From contig CAVZRJ010000005.1 in NCBI GenBank assembly GCA_963777665.1, positions 62,001 to 126,000 of the forward strand: a stretch of 64,000 nucleotides of DNA, given 5' to 3'. The notes beneath the pieces are model-generated. The model worked only from the letters and a program-made list of their open reading frames with translations, made no database searches and had not been told where the DNA came from. Positions 37,173 to 45,356 of the stretch are shown here, one piece after another. Within the stretch, counting starts at the first letter, position 1, and each line of letters opens with the position of its first letter. This DNA is from Bog-756 sp963777665 (GTDB taxonomy: Bacteria; Actinomycetota; Acidimicrobiia; Acidimicrobiales; RAAP-2). The translations under genes and the position numbers were made by a program.

Positions 37173-37461
37173 GCTGGTCGTCCGGCCTGGGGGGGTCGAG
37201 GCTCGCGGTGGCATCGATGACCCGCCCCGGGGGCTGCAGGTGCGTCCTTCGCGCTCGGTACCGGGGATTGAGTGCCATCACCACCCGGTCGAGGGCGAAG
37301 GCGAGGAGTCCGATCGCCAACACCGCGGCGGCGATCACAAGCAGGACGAAGGCGCCGAGGAGGATGACCGCCACGAAGGCGACGACCACGACGATGCTGA
37401 GGATCGAGCCGAAGCACCCGAGCCCGGCACCCGGTCGGCGAGAGTGGACGGTCACCCGCAT
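37159..37461 (-). CDS. Small membrane protein, function unknown
   Basis: A 100-residue protein with two hydrophobic stretches back to back (ILSIVVVVAFVAVILLGAF and VLLVIAAAVLAIGLLAFAL) and a basic, Pro-rich cytoplasmic tail. I recognise no family. It overlaps the lipoprotein start by 14 bases, so the two are likely translationally coupled. ATG 37461 is the only reasonable start. Confidence 0.65.
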   Translation of the reverse strand: MRVTVHSRRPGAGLGCFGSILSIVVVVAFVAVILLGAFVLLVIAAAVLAIGLLAFALDRVVMALNPRYRARRTHLQPPGRVIDATASLDPPRPDDQREEP

Positions 37462-37491
37462 AGCGCCAGTCTGCCATTGCCCGGTTTCCGG

Positions 37492-37911
37492 TTACTCCAG
37501 GGTGCGGACGAATCGTTGTCCGTCGAGGTAGCTGGCAGTGACGAGTGCTGCGGCCACGAGTCGGTTGTCCGTTCCGACGTCGAAGACCCGGACCTCTGCC
37601 ACCCCCTGTGACTCGGACCTCCGCAGGGTCCGGGCAACCGCCCGGATCGGCCCGATCCGCGCAGCGGCCGGGTAGTCGATCGAGGCATGCGACGTCGCGA
37701 CGGGACGGCGTTCCCCTGCCGAGGCGAGCGCACTCGCGCCGGCGCAATCGACGAGCATGGCCACGAGCCCTCCGTGCAGCGATCCGGCCGGTCCGCGCAG
37801 ATCGTCCCGCATGTCCAGTTCGACGATGTGGGCCCCGTCCTCCAGGACGTGTGAGTGGGGAAGTGCGTCGAGGAGCGCGCAGCCGAGCATGACGGTCACC
37901 ATATCCAGCAT
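37492..37911 (-). CDS. PaaI-type hotdog thioesterase
   Basis: A protein of about 139 residues with the hotdog signature GPAGSLHGGLVAMLVDCAGA. In this family the G-x-x-H-G-G turn positions the acyl thioester, and an Asp (here in VDCAGA) takes part in catalysis. The end (TASYLDGQRFVRTLE) is a typical closing strand. It hydrolyses an acyl-CoA of unknown chain. ATG 37911 has GGAG 8 bases upstream; GTG 37920 and 37950 are alternatives. It is divergent from the zincin gene. Confidence 0.82.
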   Translation of the reverse strand: MLDMVTVMLGCALLDALPHSHVLEDGAHIVELDMRDDLRGPAGSLHGGLVAMLVDCAGASALASAGERRPVATSHASIDYPAAARIGPIRAVARTLRRSESQGVAEVRVFDVGTDNRLVAAALVTASYLDGQRFVRTLE

Positions 37912-37968
37912 TCCTGTCACTCCGGAGCGACCGGCGCCGCCCACCGGCACGGTCGCTACCGTGGAGAC

Positions 37969-38364
37969 GTGACCCAGCTACCCGATCTGCCGGATCGCCG
38001 TGCCCGAGACGGTGAGGTCGGCATCGATGTCCCCGTGGACGTCTTCGAGCAGTTCGTCGCCGACGCACTCGACTCTCTGCCCGAGCAGTTCGGCAGGGCG
38101 ATGACCAACGTGACCATCAGAGTGGAGGAGGAGGCGGAGGGCACCCCGCTCTTCGGCCTGTACACGGGGGTTCCCCTCACCAAGAGACCCCGGGGACCCT
38201 GGTATGCCAATCCGGACCACATCGTCATCTACCGGAAGACCATCTGCAGCAGTTGCCGGTCGGACGCGGAGGTCCGCGCGCTGGTGCACAAAACCGTCCT
38301 CCATGAGATCGCCCACCATTTCGGGATCAGCGACCCGCGCCTCGAGGAGCTCGGGTGGGGGTGA
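37969..38364 (+). CDS. Minimal zincin metallopeptidase-like protein
   Basis: A 131-residue protein with HEIAHHFGISDPRLEELGWG, the HExxHxxG zinc-binding motif plus a downstream Asp. VDVFEQFVADALDSLPEQF is the conserved N-terminal helix. Such small 'zincin_1' proteins are common in actinobacteria and Alphaproteobacteria; protease activity is not proven for most. A CSSC pair lies just before the zinc helix. GTG 37969 gives the family length. Confidence 0.88.
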   Translation: MTQLPDLPDRRARDGEVGIDVPVDVFEQFVADALDSLPEQFGRAMTNVTIRVEEEAEGTPLFGLYTGVPLTKRPRGPWYANPDHIVIYRKTICSSCRSDAEVRALVHKTVLHEIAHHFGISDPRLEELGWG

Positions 38365-38481
38365 CCGGCTCGGGGCGGTGGGCCGGTCGTTCAGGGCGGT
38401 CTTAGGAGATCATTACGAAGGCTTCATCTGGCCCTAACTTCTGCCGATCATCCTGGAAGGAGCGATCACCCGTCACCCACT

Positions 38482-38754
38482 GTGGAAAGGATGCGGCAAG
38501 TGAATCTGTCACGGCGCCAGCGCTCGACCGGACATCGAATCGGTCCGTGTCAACGATGTGGACGGACCCTTCCCCTCGCCAAGTCGACGTCGGTCTGGAC
38601 GCTCATCCTCGGAAGCGGGCCCGAACGCCGGTGGATGTGCAAGGGCTGTGTGGCTGACTGCGTGGCCGAGATCGACTGGTTGGAGGACGCAGCACCGTTG
38701 GCGGTCCCTGGTGCACGGACCTCCTACCACCATGGTGAACGGAACGTGGCATAG
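38482..38754 (+). CDS. Small CxxC-CxxC zinc-ribbon-like protein
   Basis: Up to 90 residues with GPCQRCGRTLPLAKS and WMCKGCVADCVAEIDW, two CxxC knuckles about 35 residues apart that could bind one zinc. I recognise no named family. Possible starts are GTG 38482, ATG 38491 and GTG 38500; the last is best spaced from AAAGGA. The upstream stretch (38400-38470) is richer in A and T than its surroundings and probably holds the promoter. Confidence 0.6.
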   Translation: MERMRQVNLSRRQRSTGHRIGPCQRCGRTLPLAKSTSVWTLILGSGPERRWMCKGCVADCVAEIDWLEDAAPLAVPGARTSYHHGERNVA

Positions 38755-38857
38755 CTGCACCTCCGATTGTCCTGTAGTGGTGACCTGGGAGGACGCGGTC
38801 CTCGACTCGGGGTCCTGAACCGGTTGCGTGCCGCCGGGTCGGTGCTTAGATTGTGCC

Positions 38858-39829
38858 GTGACCGCACTGGCGAAGAGCGGGCACACCGGTAACTGGCTGG
38901 CTTGGCGCGCTCTTCGGAGTTGTTGCGCTGATCACCGGCATCGTCGGGGCGGTCCCCGGAGGCGACGCAGTAGCCGGACCCCAGCTGCTGCTCCCGCTAC
39001 CACCTTGGTGGTGCGCTGTTTCCCGAGCCAATTCCAGGGGTTCTCCACCATCGGTGCCGCGGTGAGTGCGGCGACACAGGGTGACACCATCCAGATCTGC
39101 GCGGGCACCTACAACGAGGACGTCGTGATCCCCCCGGGCAAGCCATTGACCATCCGCGGTGTCGGCAATCCCATGATCGATGCGACGGGCCTCGACAACG
39201 GGGTCCAGGTACTCGCTTCCGGCGGCAGGGTCACCGGTCTGACCGTCACGAACGCGATCGGGGAGGGCATCCTCGTCATGGGGGCACCCGGTGCGCCCGT
39301 CCAGAACGTGACCATCAGCGGGAACACGGTCGTCCACAACGATCAGGGCAACCCGACCGGTGCCACGATCAGCGAATCAAGCTACCCCGAGTGCAACGGC
39401 TCGGGACATATACCCGGCGACTGCGGCGAGGGGATACACCTCATGGGGGCGGACAACTCGACGGTCTGGAACAACCAAGTGAGCGGCAACAGCGGGGGAA
39501 TCCTCCTCACCGATGAGTTCGGACCGAACGGGCTCGCAGGGGCCACCGTGCACAGCCACGCACCCGGTCAGGACCTCAACGGCAGCGTGATCAACGGAAA
39601 CTACATCGGGACGAACAATCTGGACGGGGACTTCGACTTCGCGCCGGCGATCGACCCGGTCACCACGGGAGTCCTCGTGGCCGCAGTCGCCCCGCTCAGC
39701 ATCACCGTCGACAACAACACCATCGCGGGCAACACCTATGGCATCTGGATGGTGCCGGCGGTGTCTGCCACGGGCACCACCACGAACACCTTCATCCAGG
39801 TCGGCTTCCCGGTCGTGGTGGCACCCTGA
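38858..39829 (+). CDS. Secreted right-handed beta-helix protein (frame changes in signal region)
   Basis: From about residue 50 this is a parallel beta-helix (PbH1/NosD-like): GDTIQICAGTYNEDVVIPPG, then ISGNTVVHN, NNQVSGNSGGILL, INGNYIGTNN and VDNNTIAGNTYGIWM. Such folds bind or cleave polysaccharides. The N-terminal signal helix is in another frame: LGALFGVVALITGIVGAVPG lies in frame 3, while both flanks are in frame 2. Two compensating indels, near 38895-38902 and 38980-38995, would restore a normal signal peptide. GTG 38858 fits that reading. Confidence 0.7.
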   Translation: MTALAKSGHTGNWLAWRALRSCCADHRHRRGGPRRRRSSRTPAAAPATTLVVRCFPSQFQGFSTIGAAVSAATQGDTIQICAGTYNEDVVIPPGKPLTIRGVGNPMIDATGLDNGVQVLASGGRVTGLTVTNAIGEGILVMGAPGAPVQNVTISGNTVVHNDQGNPTGATISESSYPECNGSGHIPGDCGEGIHLMGADNSTVWNNQVSGNSGGILLTDEFGPNGLAGATVHSHAPGQDLNGSVINGNYIGTNNLDGDFDFAPAIDPVTTGVLVAAVAPLSITVDNNTIAGNTYGIWMVPAVSATGTTTNTFIQVGFPVVVAP

Positions 39830-39984
39830 CCCCGGGAGGTCCGACTTCGGTGGCGTGGATGTCTCGGACCAGGAGCGTTCTGGCGTAAGCCCGACGTCTG
39901 ACCCGGGTTCTGGTCAGGTCGTTCGCTCATACCCCCGGTGTACTGTCACGGCACGTCACCCAACCACCAGCGATCGGCCGAACC

Positions 39985-40736
39985 ATGACGCCCACTGGAA
40001 CCGAGAGCGCTCCAGCGGGATGGTATTCCGATCCCTGGGGTTCCCCGCTGTGGAGATGGTGGGACGGTTACGCCTGGACCCCACACCTTTCACCAGGTGC
40101 AGCAGTCGTCTCGGGTCTGCAGGCCGACGAGCAAAAGGCGGCTCCGTACGCCAAGGCGGCATTCGTCTGTTGGGTGCTGGTGATCTCAGCCGGTCTGTTG
40201 ATCGCGTGGGCGGGTGCACACCAGGAACGCGCGCGTCCTGGGATAGGACGCGAACGCAGCTGCAGAATCATGACCTGAACTCGGGTCAACGTGTCCACGT
40301 TCCTCTGTTCGGTTTAAAGGATGTGAACGTCTTCTTCCAGCTGCTGATCTACGCCGGGTTGCTCGTGTGGCAGTTCCGGGCCGCAAAGGCGGCTCGAGCT
40401 CTCTTCTACCCGGCACGGCATTCTCCTGCACTTGGCGCGTGGAGCTCGATCATCCCCGTGCTGAATCTCCGGTTCCCCTACCAGGCCCTCCGAGACTGCC
40501 TTCCGCCGGGTGATCCTGCTCGCAGGGACGTCGTGCGGCTGTGGGTCTGTTACATCTGCATGCTGGTCATGCATCTCTCAGCAGTTCTGCTCATCACGCT
40601 CGGACTGTTCGAAGGTGCGATCGTGGGCAGCCTCGCAGTCGCCCTTGCGATCGGCTTCGGATTCCTGGGCGTCGGCACGGTGAATGCGATCGCGGATTCC
40701 CACAGCAGATCGCTGGACCTCGGATCCCTCATGTGA
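39985..40736 (+). CDS. DUF2510-DUF4328 membrane protein (frameshift near 40240)
   Basis: The N-terminus is a DUF2510 (SHOCT-like) domain: PAGWYSDPWGSPLWRWWDGY and AWTPHLSP. A first membrane helix follows (VCWVLVISAGLLIAW). In the next frame the protein continues as DUF4328: VNVFFQLLIYAGLLVWQFRA, SIIPVLNLRFPYQALRDCLP and two more helices. This pairing is a common actinobacterial membrane protein of unknown role. One base appears lost at 40235-40255. ATG 39985 is well placed. Confidence 0.78.
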
Positions 40737-41709
40737 CCAGATGCTGAGCGAGAAACGCAAGTGAAGGCGGCTGCTGCGAAAGGAAGAACGGATCGGTATG
40801 GCAGCCGTGTGAAATGTCAACGACCGCTCCCGGGGGCAGGGCCTGCATGAGCGCTTCGACACCAGGGTGAAACGGGTCTTGATCAGCTGACGTCACCCGG
40901 ACCGGCGTGCCCGCCAGCGCGGTGGCGTGCGTGACGGCGTTGTAGGTGCGGAACGCCCGCGGCGAGGCGTAGGCACCGGTATTGGCGGAGTAGGCCTCGG
41001 TGTAGCTCGTCCAGATCGCCGGGCTGATCGCAGCTACGGCGGAGATGAGATCGGGATAGTGCTCAGCCAGCACGATCGCACCGTAGCCACCCATCGAGAT
41101 TCCCATCGTGCCGATCTTCTGCGGCGGTCGGCCCAGCCCGAGCTCCTGGCAGCGGGGTATCAATTCGTTGACCACCATGCCCATCGGATCGTCGCCCGGG
41201 TGAGGATTCCAGTACCCACCGCCGCCGTCAACGGTCACGATGGCCATCGGTGCCAGATCGTGGCCGTCGACCCGGAGCGCGACCGCCTGTGCGGGCGACA
41301 TTCCGGCCAAGGCGTCTGTGTGGTTGCCACCGAAGCCGTGGAGCATGACGACAAGCGGCAGGGTGGTTCCGGCCCGGTGGTCCGGTGGGTAGCCGATGGT
41401 GTATCCCACTGTCCGATGCCGCGCAGATGAGTAGAAGGTGCCGCTCGTCGAATCGCCGAGCGGTGCATAGGCGGGAGTTGGGCTCACAACGGAGCACGCT
41501 CCGTCGATCTGGTCGAGGGTCTGCTGGCCGGGCAACACCCCGTGGGATATCAGCTCGAACCCGGTCGCCCCGGCCACGACGACAAATCCGGCCCCTCCGA
41601 TGCCGAGTTTGAGGAACCGGCGTCGGTGCCACCTCCCACGCTTGGTGTCGACGGACGCAGCCGTTGGTGCGGCCTCCCGATCTCCGTCATCTCTCGTCTC
41701 TTCCGTCAT
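40729..41709 (-). CDS. Tat-exported esterase/depolymerase-like alpha/beta hydrolase
   Basis: A 326-residue protein with a twin-arginine signal (HRRRFLKLGIGGAGFVVVAG, residues 28-47). The hydrolase core has LVVMLHGFGGNHTDALAG for the oxyanion hole and IGTMGISMGGYGAIVLAEHY with nucleophile Ser205. Probable acid is Asp276 or Asp278 (SADQDPF) and His304 (GCHTDPFF). This matches esterase D/PHB-depolymerase-like secreted enzymes. ATG 41709 is used; the ORF to 41961 crosses the ribH2 promoter. It overlaps the 3' end of the DUF4328 gene by 8 bases. Confidence 0.85.
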   Translation of the reverse strand: MTEETRDDGDREAAPTAASVDTKRGRWHRRRFLKLGIGGAGFVVVAGATGFELISHGVLPGQQTLDQIDGACSVVSPTPAYAPLGDSTSGTFYSSARHRTVGYTIGYPPDHRAGTTLPLVVMLHGFGGNHTDALAGMSPAQAVALRVDGHDLAPMAIVTVDGGGGYWNPHPGDDPMGMVVNELIPRCQELGLGRPPQKIGTMGISMGGYGAIVLAEHYPDLISAVAAISPAIWTSYTEAYSANTGAYASPRAFRTYNAVTHATALAGTPVRVTSADQDPFHPGVEALMQALPPGAVVDISHGCHTDPFFLSQQPPSLAFLAQHLVT

Positions 41710-41818
41710 ACGGGGATCATGGCCCGAATCCGCACCTCGTCCGCCCGTCTGGGTTCCGGCGCCACCCATGGGCAGGTGGTGAGGGATGCGTGATCCTCGA
41801 TGGATCCGATCGGAGGGG

Positions 41819-41847
41819 TTGAGAATAACTAGAACAGGTTCTAGTAT
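41819..41847 (+). promoter_or_regulatory. Promoter with 18-bp palindromic operator before ribH2
   Basis: A -35-like TTGAGA (41819-41824) and a -10-like TAGTAT (41842-41847) are 17 bases apart. Inside the spacer lies ACTAGAAC-AG-GTTCTAGT (41828-41845), two perfect 8-base arms around AG. A repressor dimer bound here would block RNA polymerase. The core fits the TnnAACnnGTTnnA pattern known for the TetR-family regulator KstR of lipid and sterol genes; the match is by eye. Confidence 0.7.
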
Positions 41848-41879
41848 GTACGAAGGCGACGATTGGAGACCAACCGGAA

Positions 41880-42332
41880 ATGCGTACTCCAGGAGACCAA
41901 CGAATCGCCTTCGTCCAGTCCACGTGGCACGAGACGATCGTCGATCGGTGTCGGCAGTCATTTGCTGATGAGGTCGCCGAACTCGGGGTGCCGCGTGACC
42001 GTGTCGATTTCTACAAGGTCCCAGGATCGTTCGAGCTTCCGCTCCACGCCAAACAGCTCGCGCTCACCGATCGGTATGCAGCGGTCGTTGCGGCCGGACT
42101 GGTGGTCGACGGGGGAATCTATCGCCACGAGTTCGTTGCCGAGGCTGTGATCAATGGCCTGATGAGGGTGCAACTCGACGTGGATGTCCCGGTCATCTCC
42201 GCGGTGCTCACACCCCATCATTTCCACGATCATGAGGAGCACGTGGCCTTCTTCGCCTCGCACTTCGAGCTCAAGGGCAGGGAGGCCGCCAGGGCCTGCG
42301 TCGGAACGATGCGGTCACTCGCCGTCCTGTGA
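41880..42332 (+). CDS. ribH2: Type II 6,7-dimethyl-8-ribityllumazine synthase
   Basis: A 150-residue lumazine synthase: IAFVQSTWHETIVDRCRQSF, then VPGSFELPLHAKQLALTDRY, GLVVDGGIYRHEFVAEAVIN and VISAVLTPHHFHDHEEH with the catalytic His. The TW near residue 15 and the HHFH loop match the type II (RibH2, decameric) enzymes of Brucella and Mesorhizobium rather than the icosahedral RibH1. It makes the lumazine precursor of riboflavin. No other rib gene or FMN riboswitch is adjacent. ATG 41880 is preceded by GGAGA. Confidence 0.9.
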   Translation: MRTPGDQRIAFVQSTWHETIVDRCRQSFADEVAELGVPRDRVDFYKVPGSFELPLHAKQLALTDRYAAVVAAGLVVDGGIYRHEFVAEAVINGLMRVQLDVDVPVISAVLTPHHFHDHEEHVAFFASHFELKGREAARACVGTMRSLAVL

Positions 42333-42387
42333 GAGCCAGCTGGTGACCGATCCAGCGGGCCCTCGGTGGGGCTGCAGGGACCCGGCC

Positions 42388-42441
42388 GACCTGGTCTGAT
42401 CAGGCTCAGCGGTCAGAACCGATCAGCCTCCGGGCCAGGTC
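42388..42441. repeat. Nested stem-loop after ribH2
   Basis: GACCTGG (42388-42394) pairs with CCAGGTC (42435-42441), and inside it CTGATC (42396-42401) pairs with GATCAG (42421-42426). The structure lies about 55 bases after the ribH2 stop. There is no U-tract, so it may be a processing or weak termination element. The rest of 42333-42590 shows nothing recognisable. Confidence 0.4.
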
Positions 42442-42590
42442 TGATTGGGCACGTTCCGACCGGCCTCCAAACGGCCTGCTCCGACCTCCTGCCGACACGT
42501 GCCATGCAGTCTCGTGCCTCCTGAATGCTCCCCTTTGGTCCTTCTCCTCCGATCCCTTCAGATCCTCGGTCCACTGACCGATGAGAGGTC

Positions 42591-42920
42591 ATGGGTGGTG
42601 CGCAGAGGAACCAGGGTGTGGCAGTTTCCCCGCTCTGGTTCACCATCTCCGAGGCGGCCGACGTCACCGGTATCGACGAATCGACCATCCGTAACGAGGT
42701 ACGGGAGAACCACCTCCATCCTCGGCGGCACGGGACGACCGCCATGATCGTCGATGCAGAGTTACAGCGATGGCTGCGGGTCCGCTTCCCTTCCCATGAG
42801 CCGATCGATGGACGGCGGCATCTCGGGCAGCCAACCTCGGGATCCGACGGTTCGAGTGCACGAGGTGGGTTCTCGGTTGAACAGTGGTTGGATCAAACCG
42901 AATACCGGAAACGACAGTAG
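42591..42920 (+). CDS. Excisionase/MerR-like helix-turn-helix protein
   Basis: A 109-residue protein. FTISEAADVTGIDESTIRNE with LHPRRHGTTAMIVDAELQRW is the winged helix-turn-helix of the HTH_17/MerR type. A polar, Ser/Gly-rich tail follows. It could be a small DNA-binding regulator or a recombination directionality factor, but no integrase lies in the window. ATG 42591 begins 19 residues before the fold. Confidence 0.7.
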   Translation: MGGAQRNQGVAVSPLWFTISEAADVTGIDESTIRNEVRENHLHPRRHGTTAMIVDAELQRWLRVRFPSHEPIDGRRHLGQPTSGSDGSSARGGFSVEQWLDQTEYRKRQ

Positions 42921-43087
42921 GTCACCTCTTACCGGATCAACCGTCGCCCGTGTCGGTTGTGGACCTCACTGTCGGTGGCCCTCGGCGGTCTCCTCACATT
43001 TGACGGCGACGCCTCCAGTCCGTGTTTGTTACGGTGAGCCGGGACGGAATTTCTGGCGCCACCATCTCGGCGGAAGGGCGGTATTCA

Positions 43088-44380
43088 ATGACGAAGGCAT
43101 CGTTCGCGGGCCGGGGGCGATCGGCACTGGTCGGCCTGGTGGCGCTCGCCGTGGTAGCGGGCGTCGTTCTCGTCGGCGTCACGCCGAGCGGAGCGTCAAC
43201 CCGTCATGCCACCGCCGATCCGCACACGTCAACCGCCTGAGGCACACTCATCGCCGACCATAGCCTTCCGCCCGTCGGTGTCACCGGTGCCTCCGCCATC
43301 TACCTGATCGAGTACCACTCCGAGACACTGCAGGGATCGCCGGTGAAGCTCACCGGTTTGGTGTTCGTCCCAACGGGCACGGCGCCCGTAGGGGGCTGGC
43401 CGGTGGTGAGCTGGGCGCATCCGACCGACGGCACCAACAAGAACTGCGCGCCGTCGCTCGATCCCGCGACCGACGTCCCCAATATCGACGCCCTGCTGGC
43501 GAAGCACTGGGAGGTCGTGGCCACTGACTACCAGGGCGAAGCGAACGCCAACATCCTGCCGACCTCCACCGGGCTTCTTCCGTATCTTGCGGGAACGAGC
43601 GCGGCGTTCAACACGATCGACATCGTCCGGGCAGCTGGACACCTGGCGGCCGCCCACGCGAGCAAGGATTATGTCGTGTGGGGATGGTCCGAGGGCGGCC
43701 AGACAGTCATGTTCGTGCTCGACAACGCCAAGACCTATGGCGCGGGCCTCGATCTCAAGGGAGCGCTTGCCATTGCGCCTCCATCGAACTGTGGTACGGA
43801 ACTCCCCTATGTCGAAAAGGACGTCATCTACTGGCCCCTTCTCTTCATGGCAGTCGGCGGCCTCAATGCCGCCTATGGCAACACGCTGGCCCCGACGTCG
43901 GCGGTGCTGACGGCGGCCGGCCAGAGCGACCTCGGCCTCCTGGGCACAGAGTGCGTCGCGGCCGTGGTCACCACGTTGGATCATTCGAGCTTCACGACGA
44001 TCTTCAAGGTTCCCCGCGGGGGTGCCTTGTCCATGCTCCCGGCAACATGGCGGTCCGTGCTCTATAAGAACGACCCAGCGGAGGCGGCGAACCTCGCGTT
44101 GACGGACACCGCCGTCCCCCTGGTCATTGCGGGCGGGTCCCACGACACGCTCGTCGCTCCGGTCACCACTGCGGCTCTGGCCTCCGAGATGTGTGCCCTG
44201 AGCACCCCCCAGAACCTCCAGCGATGGGTCTACACCGGTCTCGATCACGACAGCATCGTCGGGCCTGCGTCGATCGACGATTTCGTGTCCTGGACGGCCG
44301 ACCGCTTCGCCGGCACCGGCTCGTACACGCCCAAGGGAACGACCGCCAACCCGGCGACGGTGACGAAGAGCTGCGGCTAG
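43088..44380 (+). pseudogene. Secretory lipase (LIP family) with an in-frame TGA
   Basis: ATG 43088, after GGAAGGG, opens a signal peptide (SALVGLVALAVVAGVVLVGV). After 50 codons a TGA at 43238-43240 stops it. The same frame continues without shift as GTLIADHSLPPVGVTGASAI, TGLVFVPTGTAPVGGWPVVS, YVVWGWSEGGQTVMFVLDN (nucleophile Ser), VIAGGSHDTLVAP (Asp) and GLDHDSIVG (His). This is a complete secretory lipase (PF03583-like) interrupted once between signal and mature parts. It is a point nonsense mutation, a sequencing error, or a restart at GTG 43343 without signal. Confidence 0.8.
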
Positions 44381-44645
44381 GCCACCGCTCGGTATCCCTC
44401 ATCGGCCGAGCGAACTCGCGCCGACTCCGACGCGTCACAGTTCCGGTGTCTCGACTGCGGCAAAAACACTCAAGCCCAGCCCACCCCGACCAGCGACAGA
44501 CGATCGGCCTGGCGGGTGGCAGTGGCACGGACCGATCGAAGCGTTCACAGTTGGGCCACGAAGCACTCCCATGGCGGGCCGGACTCCTCGACGGATCGAC
44601 TCTTGTCCGAGCCGTGGCGATCCTTCAACCTCCCTCCAGAAGGGG

Positions 44646-44692
44646 GTTGACCCGGACCATTGTTGAGCATATGCTTTGAGCATTCGCTCAAA
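44646..44692 (+). promoter_or_regulatory. TetR promoter with two dyads (probable autoregulatory operator)
   Basis: TTGACC (44646-44651) and TATGCT (44670-44675) are 18 bases apart and fit -35/-10 boxes. The perfect palindrome AGCATATGCT (44666-44675) covers the -10. Directly after it TTTGAGC (44675-44681) and GCTCAAA (44686-44692) form a second dyad around ATTC. The first ATG of the TetR gene lies 2 bases beyond. The remaining 44381-44645 shows no gene. Confidence 0.6.
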
Positions 44693-44693
44693 G

Positions 44694-45356
44694 ATGGGTG
44701 CAGATGTGGCAAAGCCAGGCACTCCCAGCAAAGTGGCGGAGCGGGGCAAGGGTCGATCCGAAGGAACCCGTTCTCTCTTCATTGATGCAGCCATCGACAC
44801 CCTGAAGGCGGAAGGCTTCGCTGGAGCAAGCGCCAGGGCCATCGCCGAGCGGGCGGGTTCGACCCAAGGACTGATCTTCTACCACTTCGGTTCGGTGGCC
44901 AATCTCTTGTTGGCCGCCCTCGACGCGGTCAGTGAAGAGCGGTTGCATCAGTACCGGGACGTCGTCACAGCAGCGAACACTCCGAGTCAACTGGTGGAAG
45001 CCGCAGAGGTCATCTTCCGCAAGGATCTCGATGCCGGGTACATCACGGTCCTCGTCGAGATGATCGCCGGAGCATCGTCAACTCCCGGCCTGGGTGTCGA
45101 AGTCGCGGCGCGCATCGAACCGTGGAAGGAGTTTGCGCAAACCGCCGTTGAGCACGCTCTCGGCAGCTCGCCATTGAGCACGGTTGTGCCATCACGGGAT
45201 CTTGCCTACGGCATCGTCGCTCTGTACCTGGGCCTCGAAATGCTCAGCCACCTCGACGGTGACCCGAAGCCGGCGCTCGATCTGTTCGCTCAGGCGCAGC
45301 GGCTCGCCGAGCTGTTGGAAGCCATGACCGGACCCACCACAAAGGAGCCTGCGTGA
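44694..45356 (+). CDS. TetR-family transcriptional regulator
   Basis: A protein of about 220 residues. The DNA-binding domain reads IDAAIDTLKAEGFAGASARA and IAERAGSTQGLIFYHFGSVA, a canonical TetR helix-turn-helix. The C-terminal ligand domain has IAGASSTPGLGVEVAARIEPW. ATG 44694 is used; TTG 44676 lies inside the operator and is unlikely. The short distance from -10 to ATG suggests a very short or absent leader. The stop overlaps the GTG of the next gene (GTGACG), so it regulates a bicistronic unit including itself. Confidence 0.9.
   Translation: MGADVAKPGTPSKVAERGKGRSEGTRSLFIDAAIDTLKAEGFAGASARAIAERAGSTQGLIFYHFGSVANLLLAALDAVSEERLHQYRDVVTAANTPSQLVEAAEVIFRKDLDAGYITVLVEMIAGASSTPGLGVEVAARIEPWKEFAQTAVEHALGSSPLSTVVPSRDLAYGIVALYLGLEMLSHLDGDPKPALDLFAQAQRLAELLEAMTGPTTKEPA

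Noticed and set aside
41828..41845. Palindrome considered as a LexA/SOS box
   Set aside because: Actinobacterial SOS boxes have GAAC and GTTC separated by four bases; here the gap is two, which fits TetR/KstR-type sites better.
41700..41880. FMN riboswitch before the lumazine synthase gene
   Set aside because: None of the conserved RFN-element strings was found and the distance from the likely -10 to the ATG is only about 30 bases.
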